This document shows positions 45,569 to 53,425 of a DNA stretch of 64,000 bases, in pieces. The notes beneath the pieces are model-generated. The model was not told the origin of the DNA and did no database searches. It saw only the letters and a program-made list of their open reading frames with translations. A program made the position numbers and the translations under genes. Within the stretch, counting starts at the first letter, position 1; the number at the start of each line of letters is the position of its first letter. This DNA is from Geothrix sp. PMB-07. GTDB lineage: Bacteria; Acidobacteriota; Holophagae; Holophagales; Holophagaceae. The DNA lies in assembly GCF_030758935.1 (NCBI RefSeq), contig NZ_CP132333.1:1798992-1862991 (forward strand), in the 5' to 3' direction.

Positions 45569-46299
45569 GCAGGGGATTCCAATTGGGAGAGCAGCTGAAT
45601 CAAAGCCGCTGGAACGGGCTTCTCGCACCACAGGGCCTCGGCCCAGGCACATAGGCGCAGCGAGCCCCAATGCATGGCGCGGCCCTCGACGCCGCGGCGG
45701 AAGGCGGGGTGGGCGATGCGCGTGACGGGCTGGGCGGGATCGGCGGTGAACTGCGAACCGAAGGCGTCGAAGGCGGCCATGCGGCGTTCCCACACGGCGC
45801 TCACGTCCACGAGCAGGTCGGGCTGGCCAGGGTTCTCGCCGCCCACCCAGGCCAGGGCCTCGGGCCGCCAAGGCGTGCCCTCGCACGGATACCGCTTCAA
45901 GCCCGCATAGTAGGAGGCTTCCCGGATCAGGCGGTGGGCGCGACGGTGATCGGGGTGGCGGTCCTCAGGCGAGGGCAGGATGAGGATGCGGGGCCGCAAG
46001 CGACGGATTTCGCCCATGAGTCGGGTTCGATAAGCCTCCTCTTCCGTGAAGCGGCCATCGGGGAAATCCAGCACGATGCGGGGAACGCCGAGGAGCTCAG
46101 CGGCCTTCTGAGCTTCCAGGCGACGGGTTTCCGCGGTGCCCCGGGTGCCCAGGTCGCCGCTGGTGAGGTCGAGGATGGCGCCCTTCAAACCTCGATCCGC
46201 AGCCAGGGCCAGGATGCCGCCCACATGGACTTCCACATCGTCGGGATGGGCCCCCAGGGCCAGGAGATCGAGGCCGTGGAGCAAAGGCTGGGGGCTCAT
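45565..46299 (-). CDS. bshB1: GlcNAc-malate deacetylase BshB1 (bacillithiol synthesis)
   Basis: A 244-residue PIG-L/LmbE-family zinc deacetylase that in bacillithiol synthesis removes acetate from GlcNAc-malate. The zinc motif is LALGAHPDDVEVHVGG (His, Asp-Asp). It is followed by SGDLGTRGTAETRRLEAQKA and SPEDRHPDHRRAHRLIREA, close to BshB1. The neighbouring bshC supports this assignment over mycothiol or generic PIG-L roles. The ATG at 46299 overlaps the bshC stop (ATGA), and its own stop overlaps tilS. BshA is not in the window. Confidence 0.93.
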   Translation of the reverse strand: MSPQPLLHGLDLLALGAHPDDVEVHVGGILALAADRGLKGAILDLTSGDLGTRGTAETRRLEAQKAAELLGVPRIVLDFPDGRFTEEEAYRTRLMGEIRRLRPRILILPSPEDRHPDHRRAHRLIREASYYAGLKRYPCEGTPWRPEALAWVGGENPGQPDLLVDVSAVWERRMAAFDAFGSQFTADPAQPVTRIAHPAFRRGVEGRAMHWGSLRLCAWAEALWCEKPVPAALIQLLSQLESPA

Positions 46300-47468
46300 G
46301 GTTCCTCCACCAGGATCACGGGCGAGGCGCCATCCATGCGATCCAGGATGGTGTCGATCAGGTGGCCCCTGCGCAGCCAGGGCAGGCCGGGAATCACCCG
46401 CTCTTGGGCCTTGCCGAAGGGGAAGAGGCTTTGTCTGAGCTGCTCGGGATCGCCGCCCAGTGCCGTCACAGCGGCTTCGCGGTGCAGGCGGTGATCCAGC
46501 TTGTTCAGGCGCTCCCGGCTGCGGGTCTGCTCCTTCATGAACCGATCCTGAAGGGGCGCGGGCCAAGCGCGATCGGGCTCTACCAGCTGGAAACGCTGGG
46601 TGGGCAGGGGGCCGGGCCAGCCGGCGAGGCGGTCCCAGGCCCCCATCTTCAGGGCGTCCAGCTGGTCAGGTTTGACCGTGAAGCCCCTGGGCACCACATA
46701 GACGCTGGGCCGGGGCAGGATCTTGGGGGCGACGAGCTCCACGCGTTCCCAGAGGGGCTCGCAGAGCCGCCAGTAGGCGCGCTCCGAGGGGCCGAGCACT
46801 ACGGCGGCCACGGGTAGGAGCAGGGATTGCATGAGGGGGCGGATCGCGGCGCCAGGGCTCAGCCAGTGGCCCTCGGGAAGGGCTTCGCCCGGCTCGAGTC
46901 GTTGTCTGCGGCCTGTACGGGGATCCAAGGAGAACCAGGCGGCCTGCACCCGGGGATCCAAGGGCAGGGGCGCGCCCTTCGCCTCGAGGGCATCAGCCTG
47001 CTTCGCCAGCAGGTCTTCGAGGTTCAAGGTCCGCCAGCGTTCCAGCTCAGCCTGGATGGGTTCGCGAACGGCGGGATCGGTGGGCGAGAAGGGGCGCAGG
47101 CCCCGGTCCCAGAGGGGCTGGCCCAGAGCGAGCGCATGGCCGCGCAGCGTGGGGGTTTGCGGCTCGAGAAGAGGCCCCCAGAGGCGAGTCGCTTCCGTCT
47201 GATGGGTGGCTTCCCAGGGCAGCCAGCCCGTGGCGGTGCCGAGGCGGGCATCGAAGCGGAACCGGTGGCGGATCAGTCGGCCTTCGGCCCAGCCCACCAC
47301 GGAAGCCACCTCTGCGCGGTCGTGGTCCTCGTCGGCCATCCAGTAGACGGCTTCGGCGCCGGTGCGGCGGGCCTCGGCCAGGGCGGCCAGGGCCTTGGCC
47401 ACGGACAGGGCAGGGCTCCACCCGGCCCCGATCTGCTGGCCGGTGGCGATGACGGGCCTGGGGCTCAT
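46296..47468 (-). CDS. bshC: Bacillithiol-synthesis cysteine-adding protein BshC, shortened at the N-terminus
   Basis: A 390-residue protein resembling BshC, which couples cysteine to GlcN-malate to finish bacillithiol. It opens directly with the nucleotide-binding part VIATGQQIGAGWSPALSVAKALAAL, then VYWMADEDHDRAEV (the conserved EDHD) and YVVPRGFTVKPDQLDALKMG. B. subtilis BshC is about 540 residues and has roughly 85 residues before this motif; those are missing here, and the C-terminal half is also shorter. GGAGG before the ATG at 47468 supports the start. It is the first gene of the bshC-bshB1-tilS-ftsH operon. Confidence 0.85.
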   Translation of the reverse strand: MSPRPVIATGQQIGAGWSPALSVAKALAALAEARRTGAEAVYWMADEDHDRAEVASVVGWAEGRLIRHRFRFDARLGTATGWLPWEATHQTEATRLWGPLLEPQTPTLRGHALALGQPLWDRGLRPFSPTDPAVREPIQAELERWRTLNLEDLLAKQADALEAKGAPLPLDPRVQAAWFSLDPRTGRRQRLEPGEALPEGHWLSPGAAIRPLMQSLLLPVAAVVLGPSERAYWRLCEPLWERVELVAPKILPRPSVYVVPRGFTVKPDQLDALKMGAWDRLAGWPGPLPTQRFQLVEPDRAWPAPLQDRFMKEQTRSRERLNKLDHRLHREAAVTALGGDPEQLRQSLFPFGKAQERVIPGLPWLRRGHLIDTILDRMDGASPVILVEEP

Positions 47469-47557
47469 CGTCGTCCTCCGGGGCATTTGCCTGGATCGGT
47501 TCGGGGCCTTTCAACCTGTCGCGTCGTACACATGGGCCCCAGCCTACCCGATATGCG

Positions 47558-48034
47558 ATGCTCGACGGGATGCTGAGCGTGGAACCCTGGATCCCCCCTG
47601 CCTCGCCCGACCTGGCGGTCCTGGCCATGGATGCCGCCGATGCGGCGGGCGTGGCCTCTCTGCGGGCCTGGCCCGTGGCACGCAAAGGGGGCATCGGGTT
47701 TGGTACTTTGCCACCCTTCCTCTGCTGGAAGGGGCACGCACCTGGAGGTGCCTGGCACCTGGTGCTGCTCCAGGCCCGGGAGGTGGGCGCCCTGGTGCCT
47801 GGGGCGCGCATGGAACCCTTGCCGCAGGGCTGGCTGGAAGCGCTGGATCTGGATTCGCTGGCCCGGCCCTTGGCCCAGCACCCGGCCTTTCCGGGGGGAG
47901 CCTCGGTGCACGTCATCCATCTGCCGGGAGGCGGCGTCTTCCGCGCTCGTAGTTTTGGTAGCGCGGCGCCCGAACTGGTGGCCGAAGTGCTGAAACACAC
48001 CAGTTCCATCCAGATCTGGAATCTGGCCGATTAG
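47558..48034 (+). CDS. Unknown protein, 158 residues
   Basis: Divergent from bshC. The frame starts at ATG 47558 or 47570 (MLSVEPWIPP). It is a soluble Ala/Leu/Pro-rich protein with VLAMDAADAAGVASLRAW near the start, a WHLVLLQAREVGALVPG strand region and HVIHLPGGGVFRARSFGS near the end. No signal peptide or membrane segment. I do not recognise a family. It lies 16 bases before the MgtC/DUF4010 gene and may be co-transcribed with it. Confidence 0.6.
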   Translation: MLDGMLSVEPWIPPASPDLAVLAMDAADAAGVASLRAWPVARKGGIGFGTLPPFLCWKGHAPGGAWHLVLLQAREVGALVPGARMEPLPQGWLEALDLDSLARPLAQHPAFPGGASVHVIHLPGGGVFRARSFGSAAPELVAEVLKHTSSIQIWNLAD

Positions 48035-48050
48035 AGGAATGAGGAGCGGC

Positions 48051-49367
48051 ATGCTGAGCCTGGATATATCCACCCTGAAGGAAGCAGTCCTGGCCGTGGC
48101 TGTGGGCCTCATGATGGGCCTGGAGCGGGAGCGCAGCGGCTTTGAGCGCAGCCAGGAAGGCCACGAGGAGCCCTTCCACCGCCGCGAATCGGATCAGCAG
48201 GCCACGGCCCTGCATGGCAGCCTGGGGGCGCGCACCTTCGCCCTGCTCACGCTGCTGGGCTGGATCGCCGTGAAGGTGGGAGGCGAGAACCCGGCCATGC
48301 CCATCGCCGTGATGGCCCTGGCCGCGCTGATGATCGGGCTCTTCTACTACGAGACCAGTTCGGCGGATCGCGGCCTTACCACCGAGATCGCGGCACTCTC
48401 TGCGCCTCTGCTGGGCATGCTGCTCACCAAGAACGCCCTGCTGGCCGTGGCCGTGGCGGTGATCGTGACCTTGCTGCTGCTCTCCAAGCCCTGGATCCGC
48501 GCCTGGGTGCCCAAACTGCAACGGGAGGATCTCACCGCCTCCATCCAACTGCTCATCGTCTTCGCCATCCTGCTGCCCCTGCTGCCCTCGCGGGCGCTGG
48601 ATCCCTGGGGCGTGCTCTCCCCCCGCAAGGTGGGCTGGATGGTGGCGCTCATCGCAGCGGTGGATTTCCTGGGTTACGCCCTCAACCGCGTTCTGGGTTC
48701 GCGGCGCGGCGCGGCGTTGACGGGCCTCGTCGGAGGACTCATCAGTTCCACGGTGGTGACGGTCACCATGTCCCGGCAGGCGCGGGAGGATGCCTCGCTC
48801 AGGGGGCCCGGCCAGGTGGCGGTCATGCTGGCTTGTGCCGTGATGGGCCTGCGCGTGACCATGTTGGCGGGCGTGATCGGCGGCGCTGCCCTGGCTAAGC
48901 CGCTGCTCCTGCCCATGGGGGCCATGGTGCTGGTGCTGTTGGGCGCCAGCTATGGGATCTACCGGGCCTCCGGCACCGCGGCGGGGGTCGGCGGCGGGGA
49001 AATGCCCGTGCGCAATCCGTTCCACCTGAAGCGGGCCATGGCCTGGGGCCTGGCGCTGGCGGCAGTGCTGTTGGTGTCGGCGGCGGCCCGGGCCTGGTTT
49101 GGCGACCGCGGCCTGCTGATCGCTGCGGGCGTTTCCGGGCTGGCGGATGTGGATCCCATCACCTTGGCCGTGAGCAGCCAGGTGCGGGAAGTGGGGCTGT
49201 CGGCAACCACGGCCGTGCTGGCCATCATCCTGGCCATCGGTGCCAATACATTTGCCAAGGCTGCCTTTGCCTGGATTTCCGGCGGACGAGCCTTCGGCCA
49301 GCGCCTGGCCGCCATTTTGGGCGGCTCCCTGGCGGCGGCCCTGCTGGTGGCCTGGCTCCTGAGGTAG
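48051..49367 (+). CDS. MgtC/SapB plus DUF4010 membrane protein
   Basis: A 438-residue polytopic protein. The N-terminal MgtC/SapB-type region reads LAVAVGLMMGLERERSGFE and LGARTFALLTLLGWI. About ten further hydrophobic segments form the DUF4010 part (LTGLVGGLISSTVVTVTMSRQA, FGDRGLLIAAGVSGLADVDPIT). MgtC proteins modulate the F-ATPase or membrane potential under magnesium stress; the longer DUF4010 proteins are thought to be transporters of unknown cargo. The ATG at 48051 follows AGGAG and is preferred to the ATG four codons earlier. Confidence 0.88.
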   Translation: MLSLDISTLKEAVLAVAVGLMMGLERERSGFERSQEGHEEPFHRRESDQQATALHGSLGARTFALLTLLGWIAVKVGGENPAMPIAVMALAALMIGLFYYETSSADRGLTTEIAALSAPLLGMLLTKNALLAVAVAVIVTLLLLSKPWIRAWVPKLQREDLTASIQLLIVFAILLPLLPSRALDPWGVLSPRKVGWMVALIAAVDFLGYALNRVLGSRRGAALTGLVGGLISSTVVTVTMSRQAREDASLRGPGQVAVMLACAVMGLRVTMLAGVIGGAALAKPLLLPMGAMVLVLLGASYGIYRASGTAAGVGGGEMPVRNPFHLKRAMAWGLALAAVLLVSAAARAWFGDRGLLIAAGVSGLADVDPITLAVSSQVREVGLSATTAVLAIILAIGANTFAKAAFAWISGGRAFGQRLAAILGGSLAAALLVAWLLR

Positions 49368-49371
49368 TCGG

Positions 49372-49557
49372 TTATTTCCCGCGGTTGCTCATGCGGGTGT
49401 GAGTCACGCTGCTCTTGCCCTGGGGTTTGGTGGATGCCCGCACCACGGGCTTGGGGCCCGCATTGGCCTTGGGTTTGGTACCGGCGGTGTTGGCGGCGGG
49501 CTTGTCCGCGGCCTGAACGGACTTCAGGAGGTCAGCGGGGACGAGCGGCTTGGTCAT
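49372..49557 (-). CDS. Small basic Ala/Lys/Pro-rich protein, unknown
   Basis: A 61-residue frame with a well-spaced GGAG ribosome binding site 7 bases before its ATG. The protein is low-complexity and strongly basic (TKPKANAGPKPVVRASTKPQ), ending HTRMSNRGK. No homologous family comes to mind. Its charge would suit nucleic-acid or ribosome binding, but that is only a guess. It is convergent with the DUF4010 gene (4 bases). Confidence 0.5.
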   Translation of the reverse strand: MTKPLVPADLLKSVQAADKPAANTAGTKPKANAGPKPVVRASTKPQGKSSVTHTRMSNRGK

Positions 49558-49619
49558 GGGGAACTCCAGGCTTCCATCCTACTCCCAGGTCGCGAGAAAC
49601 GCAGACCGCTGGGGAAGCC

Positions 49620-49931
49620 TCACTCCTCCTGGATCTCGAACAGCTTTCCGAAACGGACCACTTTGAGGATGGTCATGACCATGGGCGACGGCTTGATGAG
49701 GACCACCTTGATGTCCTTCACCTCGGCCTTTTCCCGCAGGAGCAGCAGCATGCCGAGCGAGGACGAATCCATGTAGGCGAGGGCGGACATGTCCAGCAGC
49801 AACCGCTGGGTTCCAGGCCGGTCCAGGAGGGCCTGGGTGGCTGCGCGGAACGCCGTGTGCGATTCATAGGTGAACGTGCCCTCCAGGCGGATCAAGGACG
49901 ATTGGGGGTCTTGATGGAGGGTCAGGCTCAT
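49620..49931 (-). CDS. STAS-domain anti-sigma factor antagonist-like protein
   Basis: A 103-residue single STAS domain. Strings typical of SpoIIAA/RsbV antagonists are SSLIRLEGTFTYESHTAFR, LLLDMSALAYMDSSSLGMLL (the phosphorylatable Ser in MDSSSLG) and VVLIKPSPMVMTIL. Such proteins bind an anti-sigma factor kinase and are switched by phosphorylation of that serine. No RsbW-like kinase or sigma factor is adjacent, so the partner is unknown. The ATG at 49931 gives a full-length domain; longer upstream frames are low-complexity. Confidence 0.9.
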   Translation of the reverse strand: MSLTLHQDPQSSLIRLEGTFTYESHTAFRAATQALLDRPGTQRLLLDMSALAYMDSSSLGMLLLLREKAEVKDIKVVLIKPSPMVMTILKVVRFGKLFEIQEE

Positions 49932-50084
49932 CGCTGGTCCCTTGGGTGGCGGATTTCCTCGACATCGGCAGGAAACGCCCTGGCGTGAATTCCAGTCCAG
50001 GTGTTGTGACGGGTTTCCTGCGTGGCTTCGGAGGCCCCGGATATGCTGGAACCGGGGCCGGGAGACCGGCGGATCTTTCCGGAG

Positions 50085-51425
50085 ATGGAGGCCATGGGCG
50101 CGAAGGAGCTGGAGGGGGTGGCGGGACATGCGCTGCGGGCGTTCCGGGCCTGGAAAGATGCCCCACGCCTCCGGCGCCGCCAGCTGCTGGAGGCCTGGCT
50201 GGATCAGTTCACCGTCATCCGGGAGGAACTGGCGCTGAGCGTGACCCGCGAAACAGGCAAACCCATCACCCTGGCCCGGGCCGAGGTGGCGAGGGCAGAG
50301 GCCACCTTGAAGGCCACCCTCGAGGCGCTGAGCACCTTCGGTGAAGAGGCCATTCCCTACGACCTGATGGCGGGTGCGGAGGGTTGCCGGGCGACCCTGC
50401 GACGCTACCCCGTGGGCCCTGTACTGGCCATCACGCCCTTCAACTTCCCCGTGAATCTGGCCATGCACAAGCTCGCCCCGGCCTTGGCGGCGGCCTGCAG
50501 TGTGATCTGGAAACCCTGTCCCCAGGCGCCCCATACCTCGCGGCTGCTGTGGGAGACGTTTGAAGCGGCGCGCATCCAGGCGGCGGCTCCGGTGCATCTC
50601 ATGCAGCTCGCTTCGGCGGATCCTGCGGCGGCGGAGAGGCTGGCCCAGGATGCGCGCGTGGCCGTGGTGAGCTTTACAGGATCAGAGCGGGTGGCCCGGC
50701 ACCTGGAACAGGTCCTGGCCGGCAAGCGCCTGCTGCTGGAACTGGGCGGCAATGCGGCTGTGGTGGTGGATGAGCAGGTCGATGCGGTCGCCGTGGCCCG
50801 CCAGCTGGCTCCCGCGGCGGTGGCCGCCGCCGGTCAGAGCTGCTGCAAGGCTCAAAGGATCTACGTGCACCGCCAATCCTGGGCAGTCTTCCTCCCAGCC
50901 TTCGTGGAGGCGGTTCAGGCTCAGCCCGTGGGGGATCCCATGGATCCAGCCACGGTGGTGGGCCCGCTCATCGACGAGGCCACGGCCCGGCGGGTGGATG
51001 AGGGGCTGGATCGCGTCGTGGCGGCGGGTGCGCAGGTGTTGCTGCGCGGGCGGCGCGAGGGCGCTCTGCTGCCTCCAGCCATCCTCACCGGTCTGCCCGA
51101 GGACGATCCTTTGCAGTGCGAGGAGGCCTTCTCACCCGTGACCATTCTCACGCCCGTGGATTCCTTCGAGCAAGGCCTGAAGCTGGCGGCCGCCACGCGC
51201 TTCGGCCTGCGGGCCAGCGCCTACAGCCGCGACCAGCGGAACCTGCGGCTGGCGGAATCGACCCTGAGGGCGGGCGGTGTGCTGCTGAACCTGCCCCCGA
51301 CCTTCCGCCTGGACGCGGCGCCCTTTGGCGGTGTGCTGGCCAGCGGCGTGGGGTTTGAGGGACCTCGCTGGGCCATGGAGGGCTTCACCGAAGGTCGGCT
51401 CGTCATTGAAGGACCGGCCCTGTGA
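50085..51425 (+). CDS. NAD(P)-dependent aldehyde dehydrogenase
   Basis: A 446-residue aldehyde dehydrogenase. Seen: RYPVGPVLAITPFNFPVNLAMHKLAPAL (the N-terminal substrate/cofactor strand), KPCPQAPHTS, the Gly-rich nucleotide region SFTGSERVARHLE, the general base Glu in LLLELGGNAAVVV and the catalytic cysteine region AGQSCCKAQRIYVH. The family is clear but the aldehyde is not. It is a little shorter than usual (about 470-490). Start is ATG 50085 or 50094. The 110-residue gene follows 22 bases after the stop. Confidence 0.9.
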   Translation: MEAMGAKELEGVAGHALRAFRAWKDAPRLRRRQLLEAWLDQFTVIREELALSVTRETGKPITLARAEVARAEATLKATLEALSTFGEEAIPYDLMAGAEGCRATLRRYPVGPVLAITPFNFPVNLAMHKLAPALAAACSVIWKPCPQAPHTSRLLWETFEAARIQAAAPVHLMQLASADPAAAERLAQDARVAVVSFTGSERVARHLEQVLAGKRLLLELGGNAAVVVDEQVDAVAVARQLAPAAVAAAGQSCCKAQRIYVHRQSWAVFLPAFVEAVQAQPVGDPMDPATVVGPLIDEATARRVDEGLDRVVAAGAQVLLRGRREGALLPPAILTGLPEDDPLQCEEAFSPVTILTPVDSFEQGLKLAAATRFGLRASAYSRDQRNLRLAESTLRAGGVLLNLPPTFRLDAAPFGGVLASGVGFEGPRWAMEGFTEGRLVIEGPAL

Positions 51426-51447
51426 CGATCCCCGCGGAGACCCGACC

Positions 51448-51780
51448 ATGCTCCTGACCATGCCCTTTCAAACCGGCGACCTGGTGGTGGTGATCCTTCG
51501 GGAGCCGAGGGAGCGCGTCTGGGGCCGTCTTCTGGGCCTGGAGGCGCCCGGCATCGCCTTGCGTGGCCTCGACCTGACACCCTGGGAGGAAGTGCTCGGC
51601 CTGGTGCGCAGGGGTGAGGCAGAGCAGGTGGCCCTCAGTACCCGCTTCCTGCCCATGCATCGCGTGGAAGCCATGTATCTCGATGAGGCCAGCTCGGGCG
51701 CGCCCAGTTTGGCCGAAACCTTTCTGCAGCGCACGGGCCTGGATCCTCAGGCTTTCCTCGCTGATCCACACTCGCGCTAG
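51448..51780 (+). CDS. Unknown small protein, 110 residues
   Basis: A compact soluble protein with a likely small beta-barrel start (FQTGDLVVVILREPRERVWGRLLGL, APGIALRGLDLTPWEEVL). It continues with LSTRFLPMHRVEAMYLDEAS and a C-terminal helix (LAETFLQRTGLDPQAF). The pattern resembles Sm-like or YbaB-size adaptors but matches no family I can name with confidence. GGAG lies 9 bases before ATG 51448. It sits between the aldehyde dehydrogenase and pta genes on the same strand and may be co-transcribed with both. Confidence 0.65.
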   Translation: MLLTMPFQTGDLVVVILREPRERVWGRLLGLEAPGIALRGLDLTPWEEVLGLVRRGEAEQVALSTRFLPMHRVEAMYLDEASSGAPSLAETFLQRTGLDPQAFLADPHSR

Positions 51781-51804
51781 ACCCATCACCATCCGGAGGA
51801 ATCC

Positions 51805-52809
51805 ATGACCCACACCAACCACGCCCGCTGGATGGAGCGCTTCCGCGCCCGCGCCAAGGAACTGCAGCGCCACATCGTTCTGCCGGAAGGCCGCGAGGAT
51901 CGCACCCTCCAGGCCGCGCAGCTATTGCTGGACCAGGGCCTCTGTCGACTCACCCTCCTGGGCGATCCGGCAGACATGGCCAAGCGGGCCTCAGGCCTGG
52001 GCCTTTCGCTGAAGGGTGTAGAAATGGTGGATCCCGCCACCAGCCCATTGCTACAGGAGCTGGCCGGCGCCTACTACGAGCGCCGCAAGGCCAAGGGCAT
52101 CACCGAGGTCCAGGCCCTGGAGGCCGTGCACAACCCGCTCTGGTTTGGCGCCATGCTGGTGCAGGCGGGCCACTGCGACGGCATGGTGGCTGGCGCGCTG
52201 AACACCACCGCCGAGACCGTGCGCGCCTGCCTGCAGGCCATCGGCGCCGCCAAGGGCATCAAGACCGTCTCCAGCTTCTTCATGATGGTCCACCCCGATG
52301 CCTCTTTTGGTGAGCAGGGCGCGGTGATCTTCTCGGATTGCGCCGTGGTGCCCGATCCCACTCCGGAACAGCTGGCTGACATCGCCATCGCCGCCGCTGA
52401 GAACGCCCGCAGTGTCATGGGTGTGGAACCCCGCGTGGCCCTGCTCAGCTTCTCCACCCGCGGTTCCGCCGAGCACCCTTGCGTCGACAAGGTGCGCGCG
52501 GCCCTGGCCATCATCAAGGAGAAAGCGCCGAACCTGTCCGTGGATGGCGAGCTTCAGGCCGATGCGGCCCTGCTGCCTTCAGTGGGCGAGCGCAAGGCGC
52601 CGGGCTCGACCGTGGCTGGCCGCGCCAACGTTCTCGTCTTCCCCAATCTGGATGCGGGCAACATCTCGTACAAGATCGCGGAGCGCATGGGCGGTGCCGC
52701 CGCCATTGGGCCCTTCCTCCAGGGCCTGGCCCGTCCCGCCAATGATCTGAGCCGCGGTTGCAGCCCTCAGGACATCGCGGACGTGGTGGTGCTGACGGCC
52801 CTCCAGTGA
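51805..52809 (+). CDS. pta: Phosphate acetyltransferase
   Basis: A 334-residue Pta of the short class that interconverts acetyl-CoA and acetyl phosphate. Strings include [76 protein letters not shown] and [24 protein letters not shown]. It would work with an acetate kinase (not in the window) in acetate excretion or use, or supply acetyl phosphate. A good ribosome binding site (CGGAGGA) precedes the ATG. Its stop overlaps the purN start (GTGA). Confidence 0.95.
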   Translation: MTHTNHARWMERFRARAKELQRHIVLPEGREDRTLQAAQLLLDQGLCRLTLLGDPADMAKRASGLGLSLKGVEMVDPATSPLLQELAGAYYERRKAKGITEVQALEAVHNPLWFGAMLVQAGHCDGMVAGALNTTAETVRACLQAIGAAKGIKTVSSFFMMVHPDASFGEQGAVIFSDCAVVPDPTPEQLADIAIAAAENARSVMGVEPRVALLSFSTRGSAEHPCVDKVRAALAIIKEKAPNLSVDGELQADAALLPSVGERKAPGSTVAGRANVLVFPNLDAGNISYKIAERMGGAAAIGPFLQGLARPANDLSRGCSPQDIADVVVLTALQ

Positions 52810-53387
52810 AGCGACTCGCCTTCTTCATCTCCGGCTCGGGCGGCAATGCCCTGAACCTCGTCAGGGCCTGCCGCGAGGGCCGGATTCCGGGCCAACCGGT
52901 GCTGGGCCTGGCCTCCACGGCCAAGGCGGAGGGCATCGCCCGCCTGGAGGCGGAAGGTCTACCCGTGGCCGTGGTGGTGCGGAAGGATTTCGACTCGGAC
53001 GAAGCCTTTTCTGCGGCCTGCTATCTGGCTGCAGAGAAGGCGGGGGCTGAAGTGATCTGTCTCTGTGGCTGGCTGAAGAAGCTGGCCGTGCCTGCCCACT
53101 GGGAGGGTCGCATCCTGAACATCCATCCCGGCTTGCTGCCGCAGTACGGCGGGCCTGGCATGTTCGGCATGCATGTGCATCGCGCCGTGCTGGCGGCGGG
53201 CGAAACCGAATCTGGCGCCACGGTGCACCTGGTGGATGGCGAGTATGACCATGGCCGCATCCTTGACCAGCAGCGGGTCCCTGTTCTCCCTGGGGATGCG
53301 CCCGAGGACCTGCAACAGCGGGTCTACGCCGCGGAAATGGAACTCTTTCCGAGGGCCTTGGCGGCGTACTTGTCGGATCGGATCTAG
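52806..53387 (+). CDS. purN: Phosphoribosylglycinamide formyltransferase
   Basis: A 193-residue folate-dependent enzyme of purine synthesis that formylates GAR using 10-formyl-tetrahydrofolate. The phosphate-binding start is [14 protein letters not shown]. The active site has NIHPGLLP (Asn and His) and [17 protein letters not shown] (catalytic Asp). The segment [15 protein letters not shown] matches the family's GxGMYGxxVH. The GTG at 52806 overlaps the pta stop (GTGA), an unusual pairing of acetate and purine genes that is probably translational coupling. Confidence 0.95.
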   Translation: MKRLAFFISGSGGNALNLVRACREGRIPGQPVLGLASTAKAEGIARLEAEGLPVAVVVRKDFDSDEAFSAACYLAAEKAGAEVICLCGWLKKLAVPAHWEGRILNIHPGLLPQYGGPGMFGMHVHRAVLAAGETESGATVHLVDGEYDHGRILDQQRVPVLPGDAPEDLQQRVYAAEMELFPRALAAYLSDRI

Positions 53388-53425
53388 ACTGTCGGCATGA
53401 ACCTCAATCCTCAACCCGGTGCCCT

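Noticed and set aside
47469-47486. Upstream ATG of bshC giving six extra residues
   Set aside because: GGAGG lies within that short extension, which places it upstream of the ATG at 47468 at normal spacing.
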